A stretch of 64,000 nt of DNA from an uncultured Prevotellaceae bacterium (GCA_900315075.1 OMXV01000011.1:1-64000); one strand, 5' to 3'; shown: positions 1 to 9,383, counted from the stretch's first letter. Translations and numbers: made by a program. Notes: generated by a model from the sequence alone, not told the origin.

Positions 1-429
1 TTCGGCCAGCGTGTCATGACCATGTTCCGTAATACGGCTGACTGTCTGCTGCTCGGATAACGGACTGTCCACCTTCCACAATGGGTAGAGACAGTCTGTA
101 CCCGTTACATTCACGTCTACACCGGGTCGCAGCCAAATGGTCATCAGGTAATTGGGGCATCCTTCTCCCTGAAGGAATAAATAACTCTTCGTAAGTCCTT
201 CAACGGGAATGGTCAGGGTAAAACGTCCACCCTGTACGGTGTCTGATGCCACGCGCACATTGTCGACACTAGATTCTGCCAACGTGCCGTCTTTCAGGGC
301 GGGTGAATAACCAGTGACAGTTGCGGTCTTTGTCTGCGTCTGTCCTGCTGCCTCACCCCTAACCCCATTCCAAGGGGAGAGGGGAAGTATGAGGACGAGC
401 AGTGCGGTGATGATGGTTTGCTTGTTCAT
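1..429 (-). CDS. Secreted thioredoxin-like / DUF4369-type protein, partial (C-terminus beyond window)
   Basis: The reading frame opens at 429 and runs off the left edge, so only the first 143 codons are visible. The protein begins MNKQTIITALL, a signal-peptide start shared nearly base for base with the next genes upstream. It continues into a beta-rich segment with the pattern of the DUF4369-like N-terminal domain found in Bacteroidetes TlpA-type proteins. Part of the signal peptide (PLSPWNGVRGE) is encoded by a palindromic repeat. The gene follows its paralogue by 12 bases and should be co-transcribed with it. The expected C-terminal thioredoxin fold lies outside the window, so the assignment rests on N-terminal pattern and operon context. 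An exported periplasmic or outer-membrane-associated redox role is inferred. Confidence 0.6.
   Translation of the reverse strand, partial: MNKQTIITALLVLILPLSPWNGVRGEAAGQTQTKTATVTGYSPALKDGTLAESSVDNVRVASDTVQGGRFTLTIPVEGLTKSYLFLQGEGCPNYLMTIWLRPGVDVNVTGTDCLYPLWKVDSPLSEQQTVSRITEHGHDTLAE
351..384. repeat. Palindromic repeat inside the signal-peptide coding region
   Basis: The stretch has arms CCTCACCCC and GGGGAGAGG around a centre that is also C- then G-rich, so it can fold as a hairpin. It is read in frame as PLSPWNGVRGE directly after the hydrophobic start MNKQTIITALLVLIL. The neighbouring paralogues lack it at this position. This kind of C/G-rich palindrome is familiar to me as a dispersed repeat in Bacteroidetes genomes, which is recollection rather than proof. 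Confidence 0.5.
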
Positions 430-441
430 ATTCTTTTTGTT

Positions 442-2508
442 CTATTTCAGTTTTTCCAACAATATTTGCAGTTCGAAGTCGATGTTGTAGTAGCCGCTGA
501 TACTTAGGTCGTCGCGGACGCGTCGGCAGTCAGGCGTGATGGTCTCGTAGTGGGGAATGCCATTGAAGCGGAAGAGTTCCTGCATACGGGAGAAATCGGT
601 GTTGGTGATGCAGATGGTTTCTTCGTCGGCAAGCCACTCATTGACGTATTGATGGTAGGCTTCGCTTCCCTCAGCGGTGCGCTCCCCAGCGATAAAGATA
701 AGTTTCACGTCATCGCGCTTGCCCATCTCTGCACGTTTTGCCTTACTGTTCTGAATGGCGGCACGGCACGGACCGCAGCCCATACCCCAGAAATCGATGA
801 TGAGATACCGGCCTGGATATTTCGCACAGAGCGAGCGGATAAGGTCGGCGGCAGGATTGTCTGTAGGTAGAGGTGTGGAGAGTTCCGTTTGTGCCATCTT
901 TGCGGCGTAAAAAGCCTCGGCCTTCTGGAGGATGAAGGAATCTGTAAAACTGTCTAAATAGAGCGGCATCATCTTGCTGACTGACTGTAAACTGGCCTCT
1001 GCCTCCTTACGCTCTTCAGCGGTCAAGGTGGTATCGGCAAGGATACGCGGGAGGGCATCCTCATTGCTGCGCCAACTGTTGAAACTGCTCTGCATGCTTT
1101 TATAGTTGCAGAGTTGCGCCATGAAGGTGTCGTGATCTGTCCCCATAAGTTCGCGCAAGGCTAAAATGCCAATGGAAAGAATCTTCTTCGAGTTGTCAAA
1201 ACTACTCACATATCCTCCGTTTTCATCGAGAATCCCTTCGTACTGGCGGTTCCTGATAGGTCTGGCAAACTGGATGCGGTTGATCGTGATAGGATACTTG
1301 TTACATGTCAGCAACAAAGGATTGTCGAAGTCTATACGGTGCAGCGCCTTGTAGTTCTCCATATTGTCTATCTCTTTATATTCCAGACTATCCAAAATGA
1401 CCAGTTGATAGCCGCCATCACGTTGTTCATATTTCTTCACATCATCCTCGTGATACATGGCATAGTCCATCACGGCGTATGCAAAATTCAACTGCAGGTC
1501 GGCGAGGGCCAGTTGCATCTCTTGAGGAGTGAAATGCCGGCGGCGATTTTCCTTTTGCAAACAATACAACATATTGCGCCACGTGCGTTCTGTCATCTCG
1601 CCTGCTTCGCTGAACTTCCCCTTAAACGTGTGCAGGGGATATGCAAGGTCGCTCATGTTCAAATCAGATTTCAGCCAACGCTCCACGTCCTTGCTGCTGC
1701 CGCTGCCATAGATGCATTGGTAACGACCTTGCTCGTCAGGACGCACGGTTACCTCGATGGTTTCGCCAGGACGGGCGTAGAAAGGAATCTCATCAAAACC
1801 AACCTTTGATCCTCTGGCGAAGAAACATTGACGGATAGGGTAACTGGCCTGGAACTTTTTTTCAAATGTGCCATCAGGGGCGATATTGAACACCAATGTT
1901 GTAGCGTCCTTCTCGAACACATCTTCATAGAGGCACTCCATTGAGGTGAAGCCAAACTTCTCGGCATCGTAGCCTTCAATGCAACCTCGGATTGTGATGG
2001 TGTCGGTGGTGAACCAGTTTGCAGGTATCGTATAAGGGTTGGCATCTGACAGTTCTTGCAGGGTAGGGTATTTCAGTTTGGCTTTCTTTTCATGGAGGCC
2101 AAGGAGCATGAAGGCACCTTGTACATCTCCTTCGACGAAGTCAAAGATCTGCACTTTCTTGGACATCGGCTCAAAGTGCATCGTGAAGTCGGTCATGCCG
2201 TTCTCTGGCGACTGCACCCATGCGTCAAGGGCGAGACCTTCTGCTGACCGCAGGGGGTAGCGGTTGCCGTCCTCGTCCATCAGATAACTCTCTTTGACGA
2301 AGCGGAAATACTGCCCTTTGGGGTATTCCATCGTGAAGTGAACGGTGGTCGCCGTGTCTCTAAAAATGACTTCGCGGGCTTTCAGTTCGCCGTTATGCAC
2401 ATGCACACACGCCATCGCCTCTGGGTTCTTGATGGTCTTGTAAGTTTTTGCATGCCCCGCCATGGCGACGAGGGCGAGCAGTGCTGTGATGATGGTTTGC
2501 TTGAACAT
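442..2508 (-). CDS. Secreted TlpA-like thioredoxin-fold protein (688 aa)
   Basis: A signal peptide (MFKQTIITALLALVAMAGHA) precedes a large N-terminal region without a motif I can name. The last ~130 residues form a thioredoxin-like domain with the active site CGPC near residue 577 in the context IIDFWGMGCGPCR. Such TlpA/ResA-like proteins act as periplasmic thiol-disulfide oxidoreductases, and Bacteroidetes carry many with long lineage-specific N-terminal domains. The usual tryptophan of the WCxxC motif is replaced by glycine (GMGCGPC), which may change its redox behaviour. The gene lies 11 bases after its paralogue and 12 before the next one, so it is part of one minus-strand operon. The substrate is unknown. 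Confidence 0.8.
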   Translation of the reverse strand: MFKQTIITALLALVAMAGHAKTYKTIKNPEAMACVHVHNGELKAREVIFRDTATTVHFTMEYPKGQYFRFVKESYLMDEDGNRYPLRSAEGLALDAWVQSPENGMTDFTMHFEPMSKKVQIFDFVEGDVQGAFMLLGLHEKKAKLKYPTLQELSDANPYTIPANWFTTDTITIRGCIEGYDAEKFGFTSMECLYEDVFEKDATTLVFNIAPDGTFEKKFQASYPIRQCFFARGSKVGFDEIPFYARPGETIEVTVRPDEQGRYQCIYGSGSSKDVERWLKSDLNMSDLAYPLHTFKGKFSEAGEMTERTWRNMLYCLQKENRRRHFTPQEMQLALADLQLNFAYAVMDYAMYHEDDVKKYEQRDGGYQLVILDSLEYKEIDNMENYKALHRIDFDNPLLLTCNKYPITINRIQFARPIRNRQYEGILDENGGYVSSFDNSKKILSIGILALRELMGTDHDTFMAQLCNYKSMQSSFNSWRSNEDALPRILADTTLTAEERKEAEASLQSVSKMMPLYLDSFTDSFILQKAEAFYAAKMAQTELSTPLPTDNPAADLIRSLCAKYPGRYLIIDFWGMGCGPCRAAIQNSKAKRAEMGKRDDVKLIFIAGERTAEGSEAYHQYVNEWLADEETICITNTDFSRMQELFRFNGIPHYETITPDCRRVRDDLSISGYYNIDFELQILLEKLK

Positions 2509-2519
2509 ATTGTTTTTGT

Positions 2520-4193
2520 TTAATTGTCGTTTCCAAAAATCTCTACCAACTTCTTGTCAATATCCTCTCCACGCAGATCACGTGCGATGATGTTTCCCTT
2601 GGAGTCGAAAAGGAGTGTGTAGGGGATGGCACTGAAATGGTAGGCCTCGGCAGCGATTTTCTGTGCGTTGATGATTTGCGGATATGGGATGGTATATTCT
2701 TTTATGGCGGCCTCTGTGTGGGTTGGTTTGTCGGAAACAGCGACGCCGAGGACTTGGAGACCACGGTCATGGTACTTGTTGTAGGCAGCGACAATTCGAG
2801 GGATTTCCGCCAAGCAAGGAGCGCACCATGATGCCCAGAAGTCGACAAGGACATATTGTCCATGACCCACGTAGTCAGAGAGGCGCGTGGTTTTGCCATT
2901 ATAGACGACGGAGAAGTCGGTGAATGGCTTTGCGGGGTCGTCTGGCTCAATGCGGTTCTGCTCGGCCTCAGCCTTCCATCCAGAAGGCGGCAAGTCTGAC
3001 AACCCTAATGCCTTGCGGATGAGTGGCTCCAGTTCGTCCACCTCTGTCGAAGTGGAGAGGATAGTGCCGTCGCGGTCGATGAGGAACATTCCGCCACCTG
3101 CGAACCCCAGGCCGTTCTTCTGCCATACATTCAGTTCGTCTTTCAGGTCGATGAGACTCTGCCACGGATAACCGTCTTTTTCTGCGGCTTTCGTCATCCG
3201 GCTTACTTCTTCCTCACGGGCGATGCCGACAACGGTGAACCCCATGTCCTTGTATTTCTCATAAAGCGGGATGAGGTCGATACTGTGCTGACGGCAAGGA
3301 CCGCACCACGATGCCCAGAAGTCAATGACCGCCACCTTGCCATTATACAGAGATGATGCAAGCACTTTCGTGCCTTCCACTGTGCGTGCCTCAAAATCGT
3401 TGTAGGGTTTGCCGGGTTTCAACATCCATGCCGCCTCAAGAGTACGGATGGTGTTGTGGATGGGATTCTCGGGGTGGAATTGCTCGTAGGCGGTATGGTA
3501 AATGCCCATCAGTTTAGTCTTCATCTCGTCGTAGCGTTCGTTGCCATAGCCCATCCTTTCTGCAATGTCGTAGAGAGCATACAGCATGGGATGAGAGGCA
3601 TAATATTCATATTCCCACTCCCGGTATTCGCCGTAGAGTTTCTCATACTCTGCCATACACTCTTGGTAGCGCTTCAACAGCAACGAGTCTTCTTCCGGAT
3701 TCTTTCCTTGCGCTCTCAACGCCTCCACCTTTGGTCTGATTTCATCCTCGGCCTGCTTCTCTATCGCCTGCATCTTGAAGCGATAAAGAGAGTCTGCCTT
3801 CGCATCCATGTTGATTTTCAAAGTCTGTTCGGGGCCGCCAGCGACTATTTTCCAAGTGTCGTCGTCAAAGCATAGTTTTACAGTGACGCCGTTCTCCACA
3901 AGGAAATTCTCGTTACTCCATGCACCGTGCTCCCATTGCTCATGAAGAAACACGTTGTACAAACCCATCTTGTCGGTCTCTATGTAGCAGGAGAAACGCC
4001 CCTGTGCATCGGCCTTTGCCGTGGTATAGTTGTCAGACACGCGGATGTCCACGCCGACCGGGCAGAATACAACGGTCTTACCTTGTGTAGTGTCACGCAG
4101 TACGCCTTCAATGTGACATTTTATCTGTGCGTGACCTGTCAATACCACGAGGACGAGCAGGATGGTAATGATGGTATGCTTGTTCATATTCAT
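2520..4193 (-). CDS. Secreted protein with two TlpA-type thioredoxin domains (557 aa)
   Basis: The order is signal peptide (MNMNKHTIITILLVLVVLTGHA), a DUF4369-like beta domain at about residues 23-110, a charged helical linker, a first thioredoxin domain with WASWCGPC near residue 294, and a second with WASWCAPC near residue 456. Both domains are AhpC/TSA-Redoxin type with intact active-site cysteines. Two complete redox domains in tandem are less common than one and suggest an internal duplication. The protein should act in the periplasm as a thiol-disulfide oxidoreductase. It is followed closely by another family member and is preceded by the C-terminal remnant of yet another, so the cluster has grown and lost members by duplication. 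The C-terminus (LRGEDIDKKLVEIF) is the reference for recognising that remnant. Confidence 0.85.
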   Translation of the reverse strand: MNMNKHTIITILLVLVVLTGHAQIKCHIEGVLRDTTQGKTVVFCPVGVDIRVSDNYTTAKADAQGRFSCYIETDKMGLYNVFLHEQWEHGAWSNENFLVENGVTVKLCFDDDTWKIVAGGPEQTLKINMDAKADSLYRFKMQAIEKQAEDEIRPKVEALRAQGKNPEEDSLLLKRYQECMAEYEKLYGEYREWEYEYYASHPMLYALYDIAERMGYGNERYDEMKTKLMGIYHTAYEQFHPENPIHNTIRTLEAAWMLKPGKPYNDFEARTVEGTKVLASSLYNGKVAVIDFWASWCGPCRQHSIDLIPLYEKYKDMGFTVVGIAREEEVSRMTKAAEKDGYPWQSLIDLKDELNVWQKNGLGFAGGGMFLIDRDGTILSTSTEVDELEPLIRKALGLSDLPPSGWKAEAEQNRIEPDDPAKPFTDFSVVYNGKTTRLSDYVGHGQYVLVDFWASWCAPCLAEIPRIVAAYNKYHDRGLQVLGVAVSDKPTHTEAAIKEYTIPYPQIINAQKIAAEAYHFSAIPYTLLFDSKGNIIARDLRGEDIDKKLVEIFGNDN

Positions 4194-4253
4194 TTATTGA
4201 TTGTTCTCAAATATTTTTGTAAGTTTCTTGTCAATGTCTTCACCACGCAGGCC
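4194..4253 (-). pseudogene. C-terminal remnant of a deleted TlpA-family paralogue
   Basis: Directly upstream of the two-thioredoxin gene, the minus strand encodes LRGEDIDKKLTKIFENNQ followed by a stop. This is almost the same as the C-terminus of the neighbouring gene (LRGEDIDKKLVEIFGNDN). Further upstream the similarity ends, and a stop lies 25 bases beyond. Only the last ~20 codons of a former paralogue survive. Confidence 0.75.
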
Positions 4254-4609
4254 ACAATAGGAACTTTTCTGAAATGCTTATTATCAATAATCTTAAAAAT
4301 GTTTATGATGAAAAAAAGCCTCATCAAGTATTACTGTGGATGGCTCCTTTTACTCTGTCCATCAGGACTTCCTCCCATACTGTTCAAACTCCTTTCAGAG
4401 AAAACCACGGAGTACTCGTGACTTTTTTACTGTCTACGGAGGTGAGGAGTATGAGGAGGTGACCTGCGGTCGTGGAGAAGAAGCAAATAAGTACATATTT
4501 TGTCCGTCAGAATATTCTCCTTTTACTCCTTTCCTCCGTAGAAATATAAAACAGAGAACACCTTAGTAGAGCAGGCTAAACCTGCTTTTGGGAGGGTGGA
4601 AAACTTCAG
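4254..4609. other. Gene-free stretch between receptor and TlpA cluster
   Basis: No convincing gene was found. Near the right end, at 4594-4614, lies GGTGGAAAACTTCAGTTA, a degraded version of the terminal sequence (GTGGGAAACTTCAGT) of the repeat elements described at 14132 and 59402. The rest shows no feature I can support. Confidence 0.5.
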
Positions 4610-7384
4610 TTAATCTTTCTTCTTCGCATCCAAATGATAGGTGAAACTGAGGTTGACATAGTGATGGCGGAAGTCCTGCCAGGAGGTGGAATGCTGGTAG
4701 GCAGAACGCTCGCTCCAGAAATCATCCTGTTTGTTGAGGATGTCCTCGAACTCCAGTTTCAGACGAGCCTTGTTCTTCAGGATCTTCCATGTGACACCTG
4801 CGTTCCATAGGAGCATGTTGCGGTTCATCGACTGAGCGGGATAGCCACGGCGGGTGATTTCCGTAATATCTGTCTCAAAAACAAATTTTCCCACAGTGGC
4901 TTCAGCGTTGATGCCGAAGTCGTTGTTCCAAAGCGTGGTGTTCTGTTCGGGCGATGCTGAGAAACGCAGGCGGTCGGCCTCGATTTTGGCAAATGCAGAG
5001 GCTTTGAGCCAGTCCAAGTCAAGTGACAGGGTGAGTCGGTCCTTGGGGTGAAGATTATTCTGCCTGTTCAACGTGCGTTCCGTCTGTGTAGGCAGCAAGG
5101 TAAGGTATCCGTAGTGCTGCCCGGCAATTAATCGAAACTCATTCTCCAGTCTGAGCAACTCGCCGAGAGCCTGGTCCATGTCGAGGCGGAACTCCCATGT
5201 GCGGCTGCCGTGGACGTTCTCAGGGCGGCTGACATAGACGGCGGTCGCTGGGTTATAACTGAGAGCTGTCACGAGGTCGCGGTCATTTGCCTTGTATTCG
5301 ATGCTGGCGCTCAGCGAGGTCTGACTACGGGCGAGCACCATGTTGTAGGAGAACTTGATGTTATGGTTGTGCGTATCTTTCAAACCTGTGTTTCCCTCGG
5401 TGATGAAAAGTGGGTCGGTGAGGTCGCGATAGCCGAGGGTCTGAAGGATTCCTGGTTGCGAAGTGCTGAAACCGTAGTTCAGTTCGAAACCGATAGTTTT
5501 GCTCAGTTTCCATGTAGCGCGGATGTCTGGCTGGAGGAAAATCTTGTGGCGCACGGCGGTGGTGTCGAGCGCGCCTCGCTGATAGTCTCGACTCTCACGC
5601 AGCCATTTTGCGGTGACATTGGGCATGATTTGAACGGGTGCGAGGTTGAAGGTGGAACCGACTCTCAGGCTATGAGAGTGATTGGTGGAGCGGTCACGGT
5701 AGGAGTTGGCGGCATCTGCCACGCCATCAGTCAAGAAGTCACAGTCGTTGCTGTTTCGGCCATACATGAAGATGTATTGCGCTTTCACCAGCCATTTCTT
5801 GGTGAGCCAGTTGGAGAAAAGAAGTTGAGCCTCGGTGGACAGCGCAGAGTTGGGGGAGGTGGATGACTGACTCAACTGCGACGAGGCGAGTGATGCCATG
5901 TGAGAAGTGACAATTCGGTCAGTCCAGCGGTTGGTCTTTCCATCTGAGTAGTCCAATGAGACGCTGCCGCTGAGTCCGCCATCCTTGATGTAATGTTCCC
6001 ACATCGCCATGGTGCTTAGTTTGGTCGTATGATCTTCTTGGCGGGAACTTACGAATTGCGTAAGAGTGGGCATGTAACCGTCGCCTATCTGTTGGCTCTC
6101 CTGTTCCTCGGTTTGTCTGTTGTGCGAGCGTTTCTTTTTATGCTCCACGCTCGCCCGGAGGGTGAAAGTATTCAGTGAATCAGTGGCCCAGCGCATGTCG
6201 GCATTCAACGTCGGGTTTAGGTAGTGGGTGCGATGATACGTTTCATTGGTGCTGCGTGTGGCGGCAGTGTTGGGCAAATAGTTCTCTTTCTCTCCATAAG
6301 AAGTGCCCCATTTGTCATCATGGGCCACGTTGCCGCTGAAAGTGTATTGGCTTCTCATCTCCTGTGTGCCTTCCTTCTTTTTCCACTTGTGCTGATATCC
6401 ACCGGCGGCGCCCTGTTCCTGTCCGTAGCCACTGCCCCAACTGCCGCTCCATCCGTTCATGCTTTTACGGATGGTCTTGTCTATGTTGTTGGCGTTGGCG
6501 AACACCATCACGGGGTCGGTCTTCGATAGACGGTTCATCGTCAGTTCGCCCTCGTAGTATTTGGGTGTTTGGTAGCCTGCCATCACATCACCATAGAAGC
6601 GGTCAAGGAATCCTGGCTTAATGGTCAGGTCGAGCACCATGTCCTCTGTGCCGTCATCCTTGCCCGTGCGTTCGCTGAACTCCGATGCCTTGTTGTAAGC
6701 CTTGATGTCCTGCACCGCCTCTGCCGGCAACTGCTTCATCAACTGGTCGCCTCCCAACATGCCTTCGCCATCCATTGTCAGACGAATGGGCTTGCCGTTC
6801 CACGACATCCTGCCCTGACCATCCACCTCAACGCCGGGCAGTTGGCGGATGAGTTCGTCAAGGCGGGCACCCTCCTGCAAGTGGAAAGCCTCGGGATGGA
6901 AGACAATGGTGTCGCCCCGCACCGTGAACCGCCGTGCATGGCCAGCCACCTCCACCATCTTCAACATCTGAGGCGACATCTTCAACTCTATTGTTCCGAT
7001 GTCGAGCGTGTCTTTCTCACTGTCGCCGAAGGCCAACACCGTTTTCTTCTTCGTATAGTAGCCCAACATCGAAGCCTCTATGCTGCATTTCCCCTCTGCG
7101 CGAATATGAAACACGCCCAGCGAATCGGCTGTTGTTGTCATTGTCATATAGCCATTGTCGCCAAATTTCTGCGTCATCTTTATTGTTGCTTGAGGCAGCG
7201 CTTCTTTGGTCTCTGAATCCACCACGCGCCCACGGATAACATCGGCTAAGGCGGATGGCACAACAGCAAATGTTGCCACAAAGGTGAGAAGTGCGGTGAT
7301 GATGGTTTGCTTGTTACATAAAATGCTCACGCTCGGCCATTTGCAAACAAGTTTGCATGTCTCTCTCTTAATCGCATTTTTCAT
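4610..7384 (-). CDS. Outer-membrane beta-barrel receptor, TonB-dependent-receptor type (924 aa)
   Basis: After a signal region comes a carboxypeptidase-regulatory-like beta domain (DVIRGRVVDSETKEALPQAT), then a plug-like segment containing LDELIRQLPGVEVDGQGRM, then a long alternating-residue region typical of a large outer-membrane barrel ending in SFTYHLDAKKKD. Proteins of this class import or bind large ligands at the outer membrane; the ligand is unknown. It is the first gene of the operon with the downstream thioredoxin proteins. The start is odd. The signal peptide NKQTIITALL matches its paralogues, but one inserted T turns the ancestral ATG-AAC into ATG-TAA-C. The present frame therefore needs an upstream ATG at 7384, giving a long basic N-region. 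Either the protein has an extended signal peptide or the gene is impaired. Confidence 0.8.
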   Translation of the reverse strand: MKNAIKRETCKLVCKWPSVSILCNKQTIITALLTFVATFAVVPSALADVIRGRVVDSETKEALPQATIKMTQKFGDNGYMTMTTTADSLGVFHIRAEGKCSIEASMLGYYTKKKTVLAFGDSEKDTLDIGTIELKMSPQMLKMVEVAGHARRFTVRGDTIVFHPEAFHLQEGARLDELIRQLPGVEVDGQGRMSWNGKPIRLTMDGEGMLGGDQLMKQLPAEAVQDIKAYNKASEFSERTGKDDGTEDMVLDLTIKPGFLDRFYGDVMAGYQTPKYYEGELTMNRLSKTDPVMVFANANNIDKTIRKSMNGWSGSWGSGYGQEQGAAGGYQHKWKKKEGTQEMRSQYTFSGNVAHDDKWGTSYGEKENYLPNTAATRSTNETYHRTHYLNPTLNADMRWATDSLNTFTLRASVEHKKKRSHNRQTEEQESQQIGDGYMPTLTQFVSSRQEDHTTKLSTMAMWEHYIKDGGLSGSVSLDYSDGKTNRWTDRIVTSHMASLASSQLSQSSTSPNSALSTEAQLLFSNWLTKKWLVKAQYIFMYGRNSNDCDFLTDGVADAANSYRDRSTNHSHSLRVGSTFNLAPVQIMPNVTAKWLRESRDYQRGALDTTAVRHKIFLQPDIRATWKLSKTIGFELNYGFSTSQPGILQTLGYRDLTDPLFITEGNTGLKDTHNHNIKFSYNMVLARSQTSLSASIEYKANDRDLVTALSYNPATAVYVSRPENVHGSRTWEFRLDMDQALGELLRLENEFRLIAGQHYGYLTLLPTQTERTLNRQNNLHPKDRLTLSLDLDWLKASAFAKIEADRLRFSASPEQNTTLWNNDFGINAEATVGKFVFETDITEITRRGYPAQSMNRNMLLWNAGVTWKILKNKARLKLEFEDILNKQDDFWSERSAYQHSTSWQDFRHHYVNLSFTYHLDAKKKD

Positions 7385-7832
7385 TTCTTTTTATCGTTAT
7401 CTTCTTATCATATATACGCAGTTTTGGCTGAAATATATAACAGTGAGACGTTAAATAGTCTTAACCATGGCGAAAAACTTTACTCGGGGGAATAGTATTC
7501 TCCTATACCTATCACGAATGAGAACGAAAAAGGTAAAGTTAAAAAATTCAAGCAAAATTAGGCAAAATAATACGAAAAACCTTCAAAAATGCCCCAAAAG
7601 AGGATGCCGAATGTGAAAGTCTGAACATTTGTTCAGAGATTTATGACTTATTTTTGAAGCCGCACTTGACGTGCCGGCCGATTCACTGATGTATCTGCAG
7701 ACAAAATATAATTTGCTGGTGGCTCTTTGCCAGCCAAGAGTCGTCCACATATTCTTAGCGGAAAATATGCAGGAATTTGGGAATGTCATATAGCCTGATT
7801 GGTTGATGCTATAGAAATAAAATGACACAGAA
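7385..7832. other. Intergenic region upstream of the receptor operon
   Basis: No gene is supported. On the minus strand TAATTTTGC (7552-7560) fits the -7 box TAnnTTTGY and could drive the receptor operon with a long leader, but no matching -33 box lies at the right distance. A small hairpin CTGGTGGCTCTTTGCCAGCC lies at 7716-7735. An 87-codon open frame (7583-7846, minus) shows no recognisable features and is not called. Confidence 0.4.
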
Positions 7833-9254
7833 TTAAAAAAGGTCATCCATCACGACCTCGCTTTGAACGATGCCAGAGTGGATACCGCGTAGTACTCCGT
7901 AAGTAGTCACAAGTGTTGTTACCAAACTTTTATTCGTTTTTGTCTCCTCCCTGAAGATGGTCATACGGTTACGGAGTTTATACTCATAATCCTTAGTAAT
8001 AGTATATGGCCCCTCCGAGAATTTCATCTCACAGAGGTTAATGATTCTATCAGCACGATCAATCACCAAGTCTATTTGTGTCCCTTTGTCTTCATCGTTG
8101 CCAAGTTTTCTCCAACTACTTGTAGTGGTGGATATCCCACTGATGCCAAGTTTTCGCTTGATTTGTTCGAGGTGAATCATACAGATTGTCTCAAAACTAA
8201 ATCCCTGCCACGACTCCACCGAATGAGAGTGCATATTGTTCGTCCACCAATGCTCGTCCTTGGTATTCTTATTGTGTAGGAACTTGAAGTAGAATAGTGT
8301 GTAGGGGTCGTTAATCCTATAAAGTGTATTGCGGACAGACGACTTATAGCGTGCATAGGTCTCTATGAAATCACAACGCTCCAGATTCTCCATGATTTTC
8401 GTCAGACTTCCTCCTGACATCTTAGTTTTCTCCATTATTTCAGAACGTAGCAGACCCTCCCGACTCCCGGTGAGGGCTCTGACTACAGTTATATATTTGT
8501 CTGCCTGATTGAATAATGCGTTGAACAACTCTTCAAACTCCTCACGCATTGGAGCATTCTTGGCAAAGAAAAGTCTGTCGATATTCTGAGCCAAACTCTG
8601 CTCTGGATTCAGCAGGTTCATGTAATAAGGCACACCACCCATGGCCATATGGCACTGAAGGATTGTATATCTGTCCCACATGCACCCATTTTCATGCAAA
8701 TACTCCTCACACTCACCCAAACGGAATGGGCGTAGGTATATCTGCTCTGTGATGCGGTTATGTAGGCCGCCCTGGTTCTTCACAAGTTTGTTGACCATCC
8801 ACGAAGTTGCCGAACCGCAGGCTATAAGCATGATGTCATTGCGTTGTGCTGCCCATGCGTTCCAGAAATACTCCAGCGCTTCCACAAAAGAACTTTTCGG
8901 AGTATCAATCCACGGCATCTCATCGAAAAAGATTACCTTACGCTCGTCACTGGGCTTACGTTCGATCAATGTGCGCAGCTCAATGAATGCCTCTTCCCAA
9001 CTGTTGAGGGCTGGTGCATATGGAGAGTTACTGAACAACTTTAACTGCATTGCGAATCGTTGGAGTTGTTTTTCCTGCTTCTGCTTCCTTGCCCCAACAA
9101 ATGTAAAGGTAAATCTATCGGAAAACACGTTATTCACCAAAAAAGTTTTACCAATACGGCGACGGCCATATACGATAACCAACTCTGACTTCCCTGAGCG
9201 ATATTTTCGTTCCAAAGTTTCAATCTCATGAGTTCGAGCAATGATTCTGTTCAT
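7833..9254 (-). CDS. AAA-type ATPase with DUF234-like nuclease-fold C-terminus (473 aa)
   Basis: The N-terminal ATPase has Walker A GRRRIGKT at residues 30-37 and Walker B KVIFFDE ending near residue 112. A winged-helix segment follows (TGSREGLLRSEIMEKTKMSGG), and the C-terminal domain carries QIDLVIDR...CEMKF, an ID/ExK pattern like that of DUF234 and related PD-(D/E)xK folds. These archaeal-type ATPases are common in Bacteroidetes and archaea; their cellular role is not settled. The frame is open up to 9341, but a good promoter (9276-9308) places the transcription start near 9269. Start codons at 9266 (almost leaderless) or 9254 (preceded by AATAGGAAT) are therefore the real candidates, and 9254 is chosen. 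It appears monocistronic. Confidence 0.8.
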   Translation of the reverse strand: MNRIIARTHEIETLERKYRSGKSELVIVYGRRRIGKTFLVNNVFSDRFTFTFVGARKQKQEKQLQRFAMQLKLFSNSPYAPALNSWEEAFIELRTLIERKPSDERKVIFFDEMPWIDTPKSSFVEALEYFWNAWAAQRNDIMLIACGSATSWMVNKLVKNQGGLHNRITEQIYLRPFRLGECEEYLHENGCMWDRYTILQCHMAMGGVPYYMNLLNPEQSLAQNIDRLFFAKNAPMREEFEELFNALFNQADKYITVVRALTGSREGLLRSEIMEKTKMSGGSLTKIMENLERCDFIETYARYKSSVRNTLYRINDPYTLFYFKFLHNKNTKDEHWWTNNMHSHSVESWQGFSFETICMIHLEQIKRKLGISGISTTTSSWRKLGNDEDKGTQIDLVIDRADRIINLCEMKFSEGPYTITKDYEYKLRNRMTIFREETKTNKSLVTTLVTTYGVLRGIHSGIVQSEVVMDDLF

Positions 9255-9275
9255 ATTCCTATTCATTTTTCTGCG

Positions 9276-9308
9276 GCAAAAATATAAAAAATATGTGATA
9301 TGGGCAAA
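9276..9308 (-). promoter_or_regulatory. Promoter of the AAA ATPase gene
   Basis: On the minus strand TTTG (9305-9308), 20 bases, then TATTTTTGC (9276-9284) match the Bacteroidetes sigma-ABfr consensus TTTG-N19-21-TAnnTTTGY. It lies about 20 bases before the chosen ATG and rules out the longer reading-frame start. Confidence 0.7.
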
Positions 9309-9383
9309 TAAAGGAGGATTTGTTTTGCCCATAACTGCCAATAATTTTGGGTTGTGGGCAAAAAACCATCAAATATAAGTCTT

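Noticed and set aside
7583-7846. 87-codon open frame on the minus strand after the AAA ATPase gene
   Set aside because: It has no motif, overlaps the ATPase stop region and has a composition expected of non-coding AT-rich DNA.
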